Assembly: GCA_021781455.1 (NCBI GenBank)
Contig: JAJXWV010000084.1
Coordinates: 1-64,000 of the forward strand
DNA: 64,000 nucleotides
Source of the DNA: Acidobacteriota bacterium
GTDB taxonomy: Bacteria > Acidobacteriota > Thermoanaerobaculia > Gp7-AA8
Direction of reading: 5' to 3'
Part shown: positions 8,402 through 16,263 of the stretch, one piece after another
Layout: every line of letters begins with the position of its first letter
Position numbering within the stretch: the first letter of the stretch is position 1
The notes under the pieces: generated by a model
Databases searched by the model: none
Seen by the model: only the letters and a program-made list of their open reading frames with translations
Told to the model about the DNA's origin: nothing
Position numbers and translations under genes: made by a program

Positions 8402-9105
8402 GCGGCGACGATGGCTTGCGGCGCCTCCACGGAGGTTGCCAGCAACGTCTCAACCGAAGCCCATGCGGGCTCGACCCACTGCGGCAAGACACCGGTACGA
8501 TCCTTGGCGAAGATGAGGCCATGCGGTTTGGTCAGCATCGATCTCGCCGACATGCGCCCTTCCGTGCGCGCCGCCTCGGCGCCGAGATAGAAGACGAAAT
8601 CGACGTCGCCTGAGACTTCATCAGCGAGTCTGCCCGGCAGACTGGGCCTGACCCTGACGACACGGCCATCCTTGTCGCGGCTCTCACGCGCGAGCGCCGT
8701 GAACACGACGTGCTGAGGAAGATGTGCGAAGGCGCGCACGACGCGCCTCGCGAGGCTGACCACTCGTCCCCACTCCTGGAGCGTCGTCGCGTGCGATGCC
8801 GCAGCGCCGGTGACCTCTTCGTGCGCAAGTCGTGCGACCTCGGTGAGCGAGTCGACGATGATCGTGTCGTAGTCCGACGCGTGCACCTTGGCTGTCTCCA
8901 CGGCCTCGCGAAGCTCCGCGATTGACCCGCACCGAACAAAGTCGAGGTCTCGACCTCGGACCGACAACAACCCGCCTTCACAGTCGATCACGAGCGGACG
9001 CGGGAACGTCGTCGCTGTCGTCGTCTTGCCCGACCCCGGCGATCCGTAGATGAGGAAACGGAGATGGTCGAACGACTCCGTCCGAGTGTTTCGAATGGGA
9101 AGCAT
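8398..9105 (-). CDS. AAA_24/Sak4-like RecA-fold ATPase
   Basis: A 235-residue single-domain P-loop protein. Walker A is GSPGSGKT (residues 21-28) and Walker B is TIIVDSLTE (Asp85); later strands HVVFTALARE and VDFVFYLG fit the AAA_24 phage nucleotide-binding family, whose best-known members are Sak4-like single-strand annealing ATPases. The start at ATG 9105 is chosen because family members begin shortly before the first strand; no good ribosome-binding site precedes it. The stop overlaps the RT-Cas1 start by four bases, so the two are made together. Sak4 proteins act in phage recombination. A role handling ssDNA or cDNA for RT-Cas1 is plausible but inferred. Confidence 0.8.
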   Translation of the reverse strand: MLPIRNTRTESFDHLRFLIYGSPGSGKTTTATTFPRPLVIDCEGGLLSVRGRDLDFVRCGSIAELREAVETAKVHASDYDTIIVDSLTEVARLAHEEVTGAAASHATTLQEWGRVVSLARRVVRAFAHLPQHVVFTALARESRDKDGRVVRVRPSLPGRLADEVSGDVDFVFYLGAEAARTEGRMSARSMLTKPHGLIFAKDRTGVLPQWVEPAWASVETLLATSVEAPQAIVAA

Positions 9106-9573
9106 GTCTGCGGGGGTGAGGGAGTAATTGGAGTGATGGGGTACTACGCGAAAACAGGCGTGGGCGACAAAGTAGCGACCAGCGGATGCCCTGACAAGAG
9201 ACCGCACTGGCAACGGCGGTGCGCGGCGGCCGAATCACCACAAAAGAGGCGGCCTCTATCCGCAGTATGGAGCGCTGGCAGATCCCATGAGCCGCCCAAA
9301 CGCCACAATGCGTATCCGCTTTACTGTTGGCGGGCGTCGTTGTTATGGCTTACAAGAGCGATAAGCGATAAGACCTTGCTTAGCCTGTGACACCAAAGGT
9401 CTCTCCGCACTAGAAACGATTAGCCACCGGGTGCGCTCTTATGGCCTAACGTTGATTTGCGATCAGTAAGAAATCGGCGTCCACATTACTCGGCGACGAT
9501 TTTCTAATGAAATATTGGGCTTTTACACCCCCGGACCGAAGCCCGGGGGTGTCGAAAACGAAAAATGAGAAAC
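9106..9573. other. Non-coding region upstream of the ATPase/RT-Cas1 operon
   Basis: This 468-base stretch has no convincing gene. It should hold the promoter of the leftward ATPase-RT-Cas1-cas2 operon. It is more AT-rich than the surroundings around 9300-9520 and ends in a strong hairpin (9525-9552). I looked for CRISPR repeats and found no 25-40 base unit present twice. Confidence 0.5.
9525..9552. terminator. Perfect 10-bp hairpin, possible terminator
   Basis: Stem 9525-9534 pairs exactly with 9543-9552 (acacccccgg / ccgggggtgt) around an 8-base loop. It lies 22 bases after the stop of the leftward secreted-protein gene. No T-tract follows on either strand, so it is a weak intrinsic terminator or a processing hairpin. 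Confidence 0.45.
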
Positions 9574-11244
9574 CTACTGCACGAGGATGTGGACGGTCCG
9601 CGTGATCGTCTGGCCGTTCTGGCCATAGATCGTGAGCGTGATCGTGTCGTTGCCCTTCGCGATCTGCGGGTCGTAATGGACGGTGAACGTCCCGCTTCCC
9701 GTTCCGGCATTGCCTCCGAACGGATTTCCGAGACTTGAGACGAGATTCCAGGACGTACCGTTGATGACCGTGACCGTGAGGGTCGATCCCGGACCGAAGA
9801 AGGCCACGGTGGTCGGATTGGCCGAGATGGACCCGTCGGGAGCCGGCGCCGTCACACTGACACTCGCCGAATCACTCGCCGTGCAGCCCCCGCCATTGCT
9901 GGCGGTGCCGCGCACGACCACCGATCCGCCCGCAGCCGCGGTCACGAGAACCGTGATGCTGCGCGAACCCTGGCCGCTCTGGATCGTGCCACCCGTGACC
10001 GACCAGCTGTAGCTGGCGGCGCCGAAAGGCATCGAAGCCGAGAACGTGGAACCGGCGACGGCGCTAGAGGGCGCCGAGACGGTGGCGTTCGGGGCGACAC
10101 AGGCCGGGACCACGGAGTACGACACGGTCTGCGACGTGGAGCCGCAGGGACCGTCGGGGGTGAGCGTGACCGACTTCGAGCCGGTCGTTGAGGAGACGTA
10201 CGAGTAGCCGCCAGTGGAGAGATCCACCGCGGTGCCCTGATTCGGGAAGTCGGTTCCCGTGAGGAGGCCGGTTCCCGTCTGGGTAGTCCAGCGAATCGTC
10301 TCGGTCGAGCCCGACGGAACGTCCCCAGCCAAGAGGCCGGAAACGGTCGCCTTGCCGGAAACCTTCAGGTTGACCTCGGAAAAGTCGTTCCGTCCGCGCG
10401 CGTCGGTTTCCCGAAGCGCGATCGTGGCGTAGCCGGCCGTGCCGAGCACGAACCCGGCCACGTTCGAGGTCGAACCTGAGACGTTGGCGTTGAAGAAGTC
10501 CCAGTGGTAGCTGGAGCCGTTCGAGGCCGGAGTCGTGACGGTGTAGCCGGTGGCGAATTCGCAAGGCGCTTGGCCATTCACTGAGAGAGCGGGGCTGATC
10601 GGTGCCGGCCGGACTGCCCGAGCTCGCATCGGAACAGCTTCCACGAATGCCACTGCCTGCCCATTCTGCGGCTCAATGGACGCCCATGCGTCCGAGAGCG
10701 ACACGCCCGCAGGAATCAGGGCCGCGATGGCCAGCCGCTGTGTGGATTCACCACTTCCGCTGACCGTCCGAGTCGTGAGCGGCACCTGGCTGCCCACGTG
10801 CTCGTAGACGACCACCTGCACTTGGCCGCCGAGCGTCGCGACGACGAGAGAACCAGACATCGAATGAATCGGGACGATCCCCTTGCGCGTCGCCTGCGCG
10901 ACCGGGAGGACCCCTGCACCACTCACAGTGATCGCGTCACTCGCGTCGATCGCGACGATCGCCGGTAGCTGCGGCGTGCCAAGGCTCGCGACGAGGCCAG
11001 GAAACGCCTGCGTTGCGCCCGCAGCCAGCGTGAAAGCCACCGCAGTCGGTGCCGACACTCCGACTGCTGGTAGGAGACGGATCGAGCCCGTGACCGCCGC
11101 CGCCTGGGGATTGGTGAGCGAGAGCGCGGTGTTGCTCCGAAGGACCACGAACGACGTGACCGTTGCTGCAGCCGCGGGTATGCCAACAGAGATCGCCAGG
11201 ATCGCCGTGAGGGCCGTCACGGCGCGGCGCAGGGTTCTTTCCAT
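9574..11244 (-). CDS. Secreted protein with Ig/PKD-like repeats
   Basis: A 556-residue protein starting at ATG 11244, where a signal peptide begins (MERTLRRAV, a hydrophobic core ILAISVGIPAAAA, likely cleavage after AAA). An upstream in-frame start would put 43 basic residues before the signal and is rejected. The mature protein is Ser/Thr/Gly/Val-rich beta structure. A first domain of about 200 residues is followed by Ig- or PKD-like modules with paired cysteines (PCGSTSQTVSYSVVPAC, GGGCTASDSAS) and a C-terminal beta-sandwich ending in VHILVQ. It is probably exported to the periplasm or cell surface. Its role on the element is unknown; adhesion is one guess. Confidence 0.7.
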   Translation of the reverse strand: MERTLRRAVTALTAILAISVGIPAAAATVTSFVVLRSNTALSLTNPQAAAVTGSIRLLPAVGVSAPTAVAFTLAAGATQAFPGLVASLGTPQLPAIVAIDASDAITVSGAGVLPVAQATRKGIVPIHSMSGSLVVATLGGQVQVVVYEHVGSQVPLTTRTVSGSGESTQRLAIAALIPAGVSLSDAWASIEPQNGQAVAFVEAVPMRARAVRPAPISPALSVNGQAPCEFATGYTVTTPASNGSSYHWDFFNANVSGSTSNVAGFVLGTAGYATIALRETDARGRNDFSEVNLKVSGKATVSGLLAGDVPSGSTETIRWTTQTGTGLLTGTDFPNQGTAVDLSTGGYSYVSSTTGSKSVTLTPDGPCGSTSQTVSYSVVPACVAPNATVSAPSSAVAGSTFSASMPFGAASYSWSVTGGTIQSGQGSRSITVLVTAAAGGSVVVRGTASNGGGCTASDSASVSVTAPAPDGSISANPTTVAFFGPGSTLTVTVINGTSWNLVSSLGNPFGGNAGTGSGTFTVHYDPQIAKGNDTITLTIYGQNGQTITRTVHILVQ

Positions 11245-11623
11245 GGATCGACTCCCGATTCGGACGCTGAGGCTGGTCGCGATTCTACCCCGCGCTCGCG
11301 TCGCATCGCTATCAGTTCGCGTGGTGTCACGCCGAGAACGTGGGCGAACGACCACGCTCGATAAAGTGCGCACCGATGTACCCTTGAAGGGGTTCGTCCT
11401 GGTTCAACGGTCGCGTGACCCTGCCGCCAACATCTCCGGCGCAACCTCCACGCTGCCCGTGTTGCAGCGGCGTCCTAAGAAGCGTAGAACGAGGCCAGTC
11501 TCGTTGCTCCTTTCGCGATCCAAGAGTGAGGCACCAGGCACACGCCTTGTAGCCTTTCGCGCCAGCCACATGGAAGATTCCGGCTTGGGCACGCGAGAAA
11601 GTTCCCGAGGACGCCGGGCCATC
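11245..11623. other. Intergenic region
   Basis: It separates the leftward secreted-protein gene from the tRNA-His fragment. I see no supported gene. It should contain the promoter for the secreted protein. Confidence 0.4.
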
Positions 11624-11671
11624 TGGTTGTGGCCCTGGAGGTCACGGGTTCGATCCCCGTAGCTCACCCCA
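11624..11671 (+). repeat. tRNA-His(GTG) 3' half, candidate second attachment site
   Basis: The bases run from the 5' edge of an anticodon loop (TTGTGGC, anticodon GTG) through the T arm (ACGGG, TTCGATC, CCCGT) to a C73 discriminator and CCA; C73 is a hallmark of tRNA-His. No matching 5' half (it should begin near GGTGAGC) lies upstream, so it is not a tRNA gene. It is 48 bases long and starts at nearly the same tRNA position as the tRNA-Ala att repeat. A tyrosine recombinase starts 166 bases downstream, the arrangement of an unintegrated attP site. Confidence 0.7.
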
Positions 11672-11837
11672 AATCGCCTGTTAGGCGCATGCAGAAGCGA
11701 TGATCGGCTCGTCACGGAGCTGACAGGCGCTTTTGCATGTGATCACCAGGTTAGGGCCACCTTGTGGTTCATACCCTGGCGCTCACCCTCCTCGGATCTG
11801 AAACGAGCGATGGAACTGCTCCTTACCCCCCATCCTC

Positions 11838-12800
11838 ATGTTCCAACCCGGCTCCCCATTTCCCCAGAATCCCGCTGAGCGGCAGATCCGCTTCCCCGAA
11901 GAACTCGACCCTCTCCACGCGCAGTTCGTGGCGTTCGTCCGCGGCTACCGAAACCACAGCCCGGCCTCCATCACGTGGTACCGGCAGGTCTACGGGGCCT
12001 TCCGGAAGTTCCTGTTCGCCCAAGGCGTGCAGGCGATCGACCGCACGTGCTCGCACCTGATCGAGCAGTGGATCGCAGCCGCACGCGCTCGCGGCGTGTC
12101 CCCCTTCACCGCCAAGTCCTACTGGCAGGGCCTGCGCCCCTTCTTCGTCTACCTCGACGAGCACGAGGGTTTCCCGAGCCCCTACCGCGCGATGAAGCCA
12201 CCGGCATCTCCCGATGCGCTTCCGAAAGCGCGGACGGAAGCCGAATGCCTGCGCATCCTCGAGGCGGCGCGGTCTGCGGACTGGACGAATCCCTACGAGG
12301 GAGCGCGCGCGACCGCCATGCTTGCAATGGCGCTCTACGCCGGCCTCCGCAGAAACGAGATTCTGAAACTCAGCTTCGCCGACGTCGACATGGTCCAGGG
12401 CTCGATCCGGATCGTGCGCGGCAAGGGTCGCGGCGGCGGCAAGGACCGCGTCACGTACATCGCACCAGAGCTCAAGCAGATCCTCGAAAGCTACCTCGAC
12501 GAACGTCGCCGCCGTCGGCTCTTGAGCGTGGAGTTCTTCACGTCGCAGCGGAGCGGCAAGGGCCTCTCGGCCATGACGCTCCGCCGGATCGTTGCGCGGG
12601 TGCGCACGACGTCTGGTATCCCGTTCTCGCTGCACGCGCTCCGGCACTCGTTCGTGACGACGCTGCTCCGGCGAGGCGTGCCCATTCACGTGGTGCGCGA
12701 GCTCGCGGGGCATGCAGACATCACGACGACCGCGAGGTACACGCGGGTGTTCGAAGAGGACAAGCGAGAACACATCGCGCGCCTCGCATTCGTGCGTTGA
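11838..12800 (+). CDS. Tyrosine recombinase (site-specific integrase)
   Basis: A 320-residue XerC/D-type recombinase. An N-terminal SAM-like core-binding domain (residues about 28-115) precedes the catalytic domain with Arg171 (AGLRRNE), Lys around 196-202, His266-x-x-Arg269 (HALRH), His292 (GHAD) and nucleophile Tyr301 (TARYTR). All catalytic positions are present. It lies just downstream of the tRNA-His 3' half, so it may recognise that site. Its 3' end converges on another recombinase 14 bases away. The integrase that explains the present insertion is the one at 49650. Confidence 0.9.
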   Translation: MFQPGSPFPQNPAERQIRFPEELDPLHAQFVAFVRGYRNHSPASITWYRQVYGAFRKFLFAQGVQAIDRTCSHLIEQWIAAARARGVSPFTAKSYWQGLRPFFVYLDEHEGFPSPYRAMKPPASPDALPKARTEAECLRILEAARSADWTNPYEGARATAMLAMALYAGLRRNEILKLSFADVDMVQGSIRIVRGKGRGGGKDRVTYIAPELKQILESYLDERRRRRLLSVEFFTSQRSGKGLSAMTLRRIVARVRTTSGIPFSLHALRHSFVTTLLRRGVPIHVVRELAGHADITTTARYTRVFEEDKREHIARLAFVR

Positions 12801-12814
12801 CCCGCAGGCCGGAG

Positions 12815-13870
12815 TCAGATGTCCACGGGCAAGTCAACATCGAGCTGCAGCTTCCGGGTTTCCTGCTCGTACTCCGGCTCGAAGACATGGCTGTACCGCG
12901 TGAGCATCGACAAGCTCTGATGCCCCATCAGGTCCATGCTCACGCGGTCGGCGACGCCGGCCTGCCGAAGCAAGGTCGCGTACGTGTGCCGCAGCATGTG
13001 GGGAGAGACGCGGCAACCGGCGATGAGCGAGAGCCGCCGGAACAGGCGCGCGATCGTCACGGCAGATGCAGGTCGGTCGTCGTTCTGGAGGGTGATGAGC
13101 TGGGGATGCGTCCGGCGCGGCACGGCGCGGTCGCGTTCGCGCAAGTAGAGCGCGAGAATCGTCCGAAGCTGCGGCGGTAGGTACGCGGTCCGCGGCTTGC
13201 CGCCGTTCTTCCCTTTCCCGCGGCGGATGACGACGCACCCCTTTTCGAGGTTGAGGTCGCCCGTTCCGAGCGCCAGAACTTCCCCGCGTCGGAGGCCCGC
13301 ATAGAGCATGAGCCCGACGATTGCGAGGTTGCGCGCGCGTAGAAGCGGCGACCGCCATCGGAAGTGCGTCACGGCGGTGATGAGCGTCTCTGCCTGCGCG
13401 CGTTCAAGAACCCGCGGTCGCGGGCGGCCTGCGCGCGGGGGCAGGACGAGCGCGAACGGATTCACCATGCCGTATCCCGTTTCCAGGCGCTGGATGACGG
13501 CGGCGACGGCACCGAAGTACGTTCGCACGGTCGTATGCGACACGCGCCGCTCGGTGCGGAGCCAGCGAACCCACGTATCGATCGCGAGTAACTGCTGTTC
13601 TACATCGCCGGAGAGGAACCGGTCCGCGAGCTGTGCCTCCGAAAGAAACCGCGTGAACAGGTGGAGTGACTGCTCCCACCAGCGGAGCGTCAATGCACTC
13701 AACCCGCGTCCCGCCGCGTCCTCTCGAATCGCACGGTGTGCAACGTCCACGAATTGCCCGAGCGTCTGAAACTGCAACGGCCGCATGGGCACGGCGGCGC
13801 GATACATCGGCCGCAGTTGCAAACTGGCGGGCAGGCGGCTGAACGCCGGGAGCAAGCGCGCGTCCTGCAC
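12815..13870 (-). CDS. Tyrosine recombinase
   Basis: A 351-residue tyrosine recombinase with Arg in YAGLRRGEVLAL, HMLRHTYAT, LMGHQS and the nucleophile in LTRYSHVF. The start at GTG 13870 lies three bases after the VirD4-like gene stop, so the two are probably co-transcribed; internal Met residues near 22-30 would give a start closer to the core-binding domain. It differs clearly from the neighbouring convergent recombinase. It could resolve dimers, act in inversion or be a second half of a two-recombinase integration system. The sequence does not decide between these. Confidence 0.88.
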   Translation of the reverse strand: MQDARLLPAFSRLPASLQLRPMYRAAVPMRPLQFQTLGQFVDVAHRAIREDAAGRGLSALTLRWWEQSLHLFTRFLSEAQLADRFLSGDVEQQLLAIDTWVRWLRTERRVSHTTVRTYFGAVAAVIQRLETGYGMVNPFALVLPPRAGRPRPRVLERAQAETLITAVTHFRWRSPLLRARNLAIVGLMLYAGLRRGEVLALGTGDLNLEKGCVVIRRGKGKNGGKPRTAYLPPQLRTILALYLRERDRAVPRRTHPQLITLQNDDRPASAVTIARLFRRLSLIAGCRVSPHMLRHTYATLLRQAGVADRVSMDLMGHQSLSMLTRYSHVFEPEYEQETRKLQLDVDLPVDI

Positions 13871-13873
13871 AGG

Positions 13874-15493
13874 CTAGAACTGGTGAATGCGAGACGCCGG
13901 TTGCTGCGCGAGCCGCGCTTCTCTTCGAGCACTCCGCTCCGCGATCGCCCTCACCATCGCGTTCTCCGCCGCTTCCTGCGTGTCGTCCAACACCTTCAGT
14001 CCCTTTTGCCGTGCCATCTCGTTGTCGATCTGCCTGCGCAATCGCGCCGGCGTGAACGGCAGCTCAAGCGGCGGGAGAACTTGAATGCGCCGCGCCTTGT
14101 ACGGCCGATCCTTCGCGTAGAAGTAGCACGCCCCGACCGGAAGACGTGCGAGCTCGCGCGTGCGCCACGCGACTTCCTCCGCAGGTGTCAGCAGCGGGTC
14201 TTCGATTGCGTCGTTCGGGCGTGTTTGCTCGCGCCAGACGCTACCGAGCGGCTCCAGGATGTCCGGGGCGAGCGCTTTGGCTTCCGAGTACGGGAGACGG
14301 AAGAAGAACTGCGTGCCGGTGTTCCCGAGCAAATGCGGTCGCGCACGCGCCGGGAACAGGGACAGCCCTTGGGCGGCGAGCGTCACGAACACCTTGTACT
14401 TGCGCGCAGCGACGAGGAATTCTTCGAGTCCGCTCTCCGCGCCGGCGAGCACGTGGGCCTCGTCGAGGAGCAGCGCGTACGGTTTCCGCCGATCCACGTT
14501 CAGGGTCTCGCGGCGAAGCGTTGCGAGCTGGCAGACGTTCACGAGCATCCGGCCCATCACTTCGGCGGGAGGCCCGAGATACCCTTTGGCGAGATTCACG
14601 AGAACCGTGTCGCCGCGTTCGATCGCGCCGAAGAGGTCCACCGTCGATGTCGCCTGCCCGAGAAACCGTTGCACGGCGACCGAGCCGAGGAACGGCTCCA
14701 GCTTGTTCAGCACGGCGGAAACATATTGCTGGTCCTGCGCGCCCCACCGTTTCGCGAAGTACGTTCGCGTTTCCTCGGACGCGGTCGCGAGGGTTCGCTC
14801 GCGAACGGCCGGAATGAGGAGGAAACTCGCGAGATCCACGAGTGACATCGGCGCAGCGCTCTCGATGAGCGCCCGGAGCGCCCACCGCGTGACCTCGTGC
14901 ACGCGGACCCCCCATGCCCACGAGGAAGCGACCTCGTCGACGTAGAGCCGTTTGAGGACACCCACCAGCAAATCGACCTGCCGGCCGATATCGACGCCTA
15001 ACATCGGCGCGAGCGGATTCCACCCCGGGAGGAGATCGGGACGCGTGAAGTCGATGAGCACGAGCCGCTCGGGTTTCTCCACGAGCGCCCACGCGGCGAC
15101 GCGCGTGAAGAGATCGCCGTGGAGATCCAGCATCGTGAAGGGCCGCTTCGCGCGGAGATGCGAGACGGCGAGCGCTTCGAGCAGGCTTGATTTCCCGGTA
15201 CCCGTGGCGCCGAGCACCAACGCGTGATGCTGGAGATCCGACGCCGCGAGATGAACCGCGATCGACTCGCCGCCGGGCACGCGATACGTCGCAAACGCGA
15301 AGCCGGTCCGGGCGCGATGTGCCTGCACGAACGGATCACGCGCCCAGAAGCGGTTCCACCCCTCACGCGTCCGTGACGCTGCCGTCTCAAACCGGAGCCG
15401 GATCGTCTCCCGCCTGTAGGCGAGGCGGCGGAGCACAAACGTCGTACTCGCCCCGAATGCGATCGCCGCAATCGCAGCGCCAAGAACCCTCAT
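13874..15493 (-). CDS. VirD4/HerA-like DNA-translocating ATPase
   Basis: A 539-residue protein with a short N-terminal hydrophobic segment (residues 3-22), Walker A GATGTGKS (95-102) followed by a TMLDLHGD strand, and Walker B LLLDEAH (near 340-346). A late TLAAQGLSLFP segment resembles the sensor region of TraD/TraG and HerA proteins. Such ATPases couple DNA substrates to a conjugative channel or pump DNA. The start overlaps the upstream gene by four bases (ATGA). A second, distinct ATPase of this class is at 44038-45663. No VirB4 partner is seen, so it may deliver DNA to a non-standard machine. Confidence 0.8.
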   Translation of the reverse strand: MRVLGAAIAAIAFGASTTFVLRRLAYRRETIRLRFETAASRTREGWNRFWARDPFVQAHRARTGFAFATYRVPGGESIAVHLAASDLQHHALVLGATGTGKSSLLEALAVSHLRAKRPFTMLDLHGDLFTRVAAWALVEKPERLVLIDFTRPDLLPGWNPLAPMLGVDIGRQVDLLVGVLKRLYVDEVASSWAWGVRVHEVTRWALRALIESAAPMSLVDLASFLLIPAVRERTLATASEETRTYFAKRWGAQDQQYVSAVLNKLEPFLGSVAVQRFLGQATSTVDLFGAIERGDTVLVNLAKGYLGPPAEVMGRMLVNVCQLATLRRETLNVDRRKPYALLLDEAHVLAGAESGLEEFLVAARKYKVFVTLAAQGLSLFPARARPHLLGNTGTQFFFRLPYSEAKALAPDILEPLGSVWREQTRPNDAIEDPLLTPAEEVAWRTRELARLPVGACYFYAKDRPYKARRIQVLPPLELPFTPARLRRQIDNEMARQKGLKVLDDTQEAAENAMVRAIAERSARREARLAQQPASRIHQF

Positions 15494-16263
15494 GGCCGCA
15501 GGGGTGAGATGTGCGAGGAGAGGACGAGGGCCGCGAGGACGATCCCTGCGAGCAACAACCCGAGAATGGCTTGCACGAGCCAGAAGCGCAGGTACGGGAT
15601 TGACCGGAAACGGAGGCGGAGGCGCGCAAACCGGCCGGGAGGCGGCGGGTCGGAGACGATGAAGACATCACCGTCCTGCGGGTCGCGAACGAGGAGCGAC
15701 GCACGGCGCAGGCGCACGAGGTGGACACGCGCGTGCCATCGCCCGCGGAGCTGCGCCGCCTCGACAATGCGATCGAGGTGAATCTCGTCGTCGGCCTGCT
15801 CCGACGCATGAAAGAACAAGAACACCGTGAAACTCGTGCGGCCGACGAGCGGGAGGACCTGTACGATCCAGGAACTCGGAAGATCGCGATGAACGCGCGG
15901 CGCGAACGCCTGCATTTCGCGCTCCGGAAGCTCGACCGCCACCGTATCCGCGCCCCAGAAGTCTTCGATGTGGTAGACGACCAGCCGCTCTCTCGTGAGC
16001 CGGTCAAGCCACCGGATCACGCGCCGGTTCGGCACGCGCAGAATCCACGCAAGATCGTGCACCTTGACGGTGAGGAGGCCGGTCCTCTGCCGCAAGGCAC
16101 GTACGACGAGCATCAGGAGCGCCTCATCCCGCCCGATTGTCTTCACCAGAGCAAAGAAGTCGGCGAGATCGACAGCGACGGTCGCAAGTCCCTCCGGGGG
16201 CGCTGCACGCGGCCCGAGGAAGCGCAGACGCGTCTCGTCCTGGAGGGCATGGTCACGACGCAT
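15490..16263 (-). CDS. Winged-helix protein with C-terminal membrane segment
   Basis: A 257-residue protein. Residues about 45-100 look like a winged helix-turn-helix (LLMLVVRALRQRTGLL, then WILRVPNRRVIRWLDRL). The C terminus has one strong hydrophobic helix (LRFWLVQAILGLLLAGIVLA) followed by a short tail. It overlaps both neighbours in a three-gene leftward unit with the VirD4-like ATPase. A membrane-anchored DNA-binding adaptor for the ATPase would fit, but this is inference. Confidence 0.6.
   Translation of the reverse strand: MRRDHALQDETRLRFLGPRAAPPEGLATVAVDLADFFALVKTIGRDEALLMLVVRALRQRTGLLTVKVHDLAWILRVPNRRVIRWLDRLTRERLVVYHIEDFWGADTVAVELPEREMQAFAPRVHRDLPSSWIVQVLPLVGRTSFTVFLFFHASEQADDEIHLDRIVEAAQLRGRWHARVHLVRLRRASLLVRDPQDGDVFIVSDPPPPGRFARLRLRFRSIPYLRFWLVQAILGLLLAGIVLAALVLSSHISPLRP

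Noticed and set aside
9106-9573. Possible CRISPR array beside RT-Cas1
   Set aside because: A segment ending in TAGAAAC looked repeat-like, but no unit of 25-40 bases occurs twice here or in any other gap I inspected.
11574-11671. Intact tRNA-His gene
   Set aside because: Only the 3' half is present. The upstream 50 bases contain no acceptor or D-arm partner.
11823-12773. Leftward 316-residue reading frame opposite the recombinase
   Set aside because: It is the antisense shadow of a recombinase with all catalytic residues on the plus strand.
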